The notes beneath the pieces are model-generated. The model was not told the origin of the DNA, did no database searches, and was given only the letters and a program-made list of their open reading frames with translations. Shown here piece by piece: positions 14,098-14,684 of a stretch of 14,684 bases of DNA (positions within the stretch are counted from its first letter, which is position 1; every line of letters starts with the position of its first letter). The DNA is from Patescibacteria group bacterium (GTDB lineage Bacteria; Patescibacteriota; Minisyncoccia; CAIUEV01; JAHKAQ01): contig JAHKAQ010000042.1 in the NCBI GenBank assembly GCA_018825765.1, positions 1 to 14,684 of the forward strand. Reading direction: 5' to 3'. The translations under genes were made by a program, and so were the position numbers.

Positions 14098-14364
14098 TTA
14101 TTTATACAACTCACTGTGCGTACCTAAAATCGCAAAAATTACAAGCCCTGAATCCTTTCCGTTTTGCTTAAAAATAGCTCTCCAATCTCCAGTGATGTTC
14201 ACGCTCCGATAATTCCTATATTTACCTTGTAACGCGTGGTTTCTCAAAGCTGGATGAAAATTATTCTTTTCAAATAAAGCCAATCTGCGGTTAAAAGCCT
14301 TCTGAATATCTTTTGGCGCCTTTTTATATCGCTTCTTAAAATTTCTGGTAAATTTTATCTCCAT
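14098..14364 (-). CDS. YafQ/RelE-type toxin (mRNA interferase)
   Basis: This is an 88-residue type II toxin of the RelE superfamily, closest in motif pattern to YafQ. Such toxins cut mRNA in translating ribosomes. The C-terminal signature is intact: H43 in NHALQG, YRS at 52-54, DWR at 60-62 and GTHSELY at 81-87 with H83. These match the YafQ catalytic region (HPLQG, DW, GTH). The N-terminus is a basic helical pair (KFTRNFKKRYKK). The ATG is three bases after the antitoxin stop and has no SD, so translation probably depends on coupling to the antitoxin. Both genes are AT-richer than the AmmeMemoRadiSam genes, consistent with horizontal gain. The toxin appears functional because all signature residues are present. 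Confidence 0.9.
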   Translation of the reverse strand: MEIKFTRNFKKRYKKAPKDIQKAFNRRLALFEKNNFHPALRNHALQGKYRNYRSVNITGDWRAIFKQNGKDSGLVIFAILGTHSELYK

Positions 14365-14367
14365 TCG

Positions 14368-14640
14368 CTACTTATTGAGCCATTTAATTGCCTCCTTGGA
14401 TTTCCTGAACTTAGGGGATAAAGCGTTTTTCTTTATCTCATTTTCGCTTTCTCTCAGCAAATCCAAAAGATAATCAGTAGGCTCTTCATGATTCAAGCTA
14501 ATAAAAAGCGTTTTTCTTTTTATAAAATTTAAGAGCATCACGTTTAAAACACTACTCAAACTCAAACCCATCTCCTGGGCAATCTTTTGAGCCTGCTTTT
14601 TAGTTTTATTGTCCGTTTTAAAATTTATCACATTACTCAT
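14368..14640 (-). CDS. RelB/DinJ-type antitoxin
   Basis: This is a 90-residue partner of the adjacent toxin. The N-terminal half has the ribbon-helix-helix pattern of RelB/DinJ proteins: a short beta strand (VINFKTDNKTK, about residues 4-14), helix 1 (KKQAQKIAQEMG) and helix 2 after LSLSSVLNVMLLNF. Two such strands pair to bind operator DNA. The C-terminal half (about 45-90) is charged and should wrap and neutralise the toxin. Gene order (antitoxin first, 3-bp gap) is standard. Palindromes overlap the promoter just upstream, so autorepression by the antitoxin or the complex is likely. I prefer DinJ over other RelB groups because the toxin is YafQ-like. Confidence 0.88.
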   Translation of the reverse strand: MSNVINFKTDNKTKKQAQKIAQEMGLSLSSVLNVMLLNFIKRKTLFISLNHEEPTDYLLDLLRESENEIKKNALSPKFRKSKEAIKWLNK

Positions 14641-14645
14641 ACTTT

Positions 14646-14683
14646 GTATACAAAAATTATATACTTAATATATATTAAATCAA
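14646..14683 (-). promoter_or_regulatory. Toxin-antitoxin promoter with overlapping operator palindromes
   Basis: TATAAT (-10, 14656-14661) and TTGATT (-35, 14678-14683) are 16 bp apart on the minus strand. The perfect palindrome TTAATATATATTAA (14665-14678) fills the spacer, and GTATA-N9-TATAC (14646-14664) brackets the -10. Both are placed to let a ribbon-helix-helix repressor block RNA polymerase. The window ends one base beyond the -35. Confidence 0.6.
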
Positions 14684-14684
14684 A

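Noticed and set aside
1..14684. TGA recoding as in Gracilibacteria/Absconditabacteria
   Set aside because: The coiled-coil gene ends in TGA and the large conserved proteins contain no in-frame TGA, so the standard code fits.

Overview
This window looks like part of a Candidate Phyla Radiation (Patescibacteria, probably Parcubacteria-type) genome. The evidence is indirect. AlaRS has the compact form I associate with these lineages: it runs from the mid-domain straight to the HTAAH editing motif without the usual beta-barrel. There is a VirD4/TraG-like ATPase carrying a CxxC-x17-CxxC zinc ribbon, genes are tightly packed, and most large genes lack a clear Shine-Dalgarno (SD) sequence. TAA, TAG and TGA all act as stops, so the standard code fits. 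Every recognised gene lies on the minus strand, so transcription runs from high to low coordinates.

In transcription order, the window starts with an AT-rich DinJ/YafQ-type toxin-antitoxin pair (14640-14098) behind a palindrome-rich promoter. Next is a compact unit with its own promoter, a leader hairpin, tRNA-His, a 63-residue protein with a signal-like N-terminus, and a strong intrinsic terminator (14064-13650). The AmmeMemoRadiSam set follows: a radical SAM enzyme, a MEMO1-like protein and an AMMECR1-domain protein (13616-11069). Its predicted promoter implies a leaderless mRNA.

A second block has ftsK (chromosome translocase) and a rodZ-like gene (cell-shape/cytoskeleton type), followed by recA. 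Between ftsK and rodZ sits a 160-bp, nearly full-length palindrome with perfect 18-bp terminal inverted repeats, flanked by TTAA. It is best explained as a non-autonomous MITE-like element that slipped between the two genes; ftsK still ends in TAA.

Downstream of recA come a membrane-anchored protein of unknown function (428 aa) and the VirD4/TraG/HerA-like ATPase. Together they resemble the two halves of larger single-chain conjugation-type ATPases. The ATPase gene overlaps mnmA (tRNA 2-thiouridylase) by 11 bp, then come a coiled-coil protein and alaS, which the window edge cuts.

No gene-free stretch exceeds 300 bases. The longest gaps are the MITE interval (8435-8608), 7374-7510 (recA promoter), 11585-11703 (GC-rich, with a hairpin) and 13999-14097 (tRNA promoter and leader). 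I see no CRISPR array, rRNA, prophage or intact insertion sequence. The most interesting items are the MITE-like palindrome, the split membrane/ATPase pair beside recA, the AmmeMemoRadiSam operon, and the tRNA-His/small-protein transcription unit.
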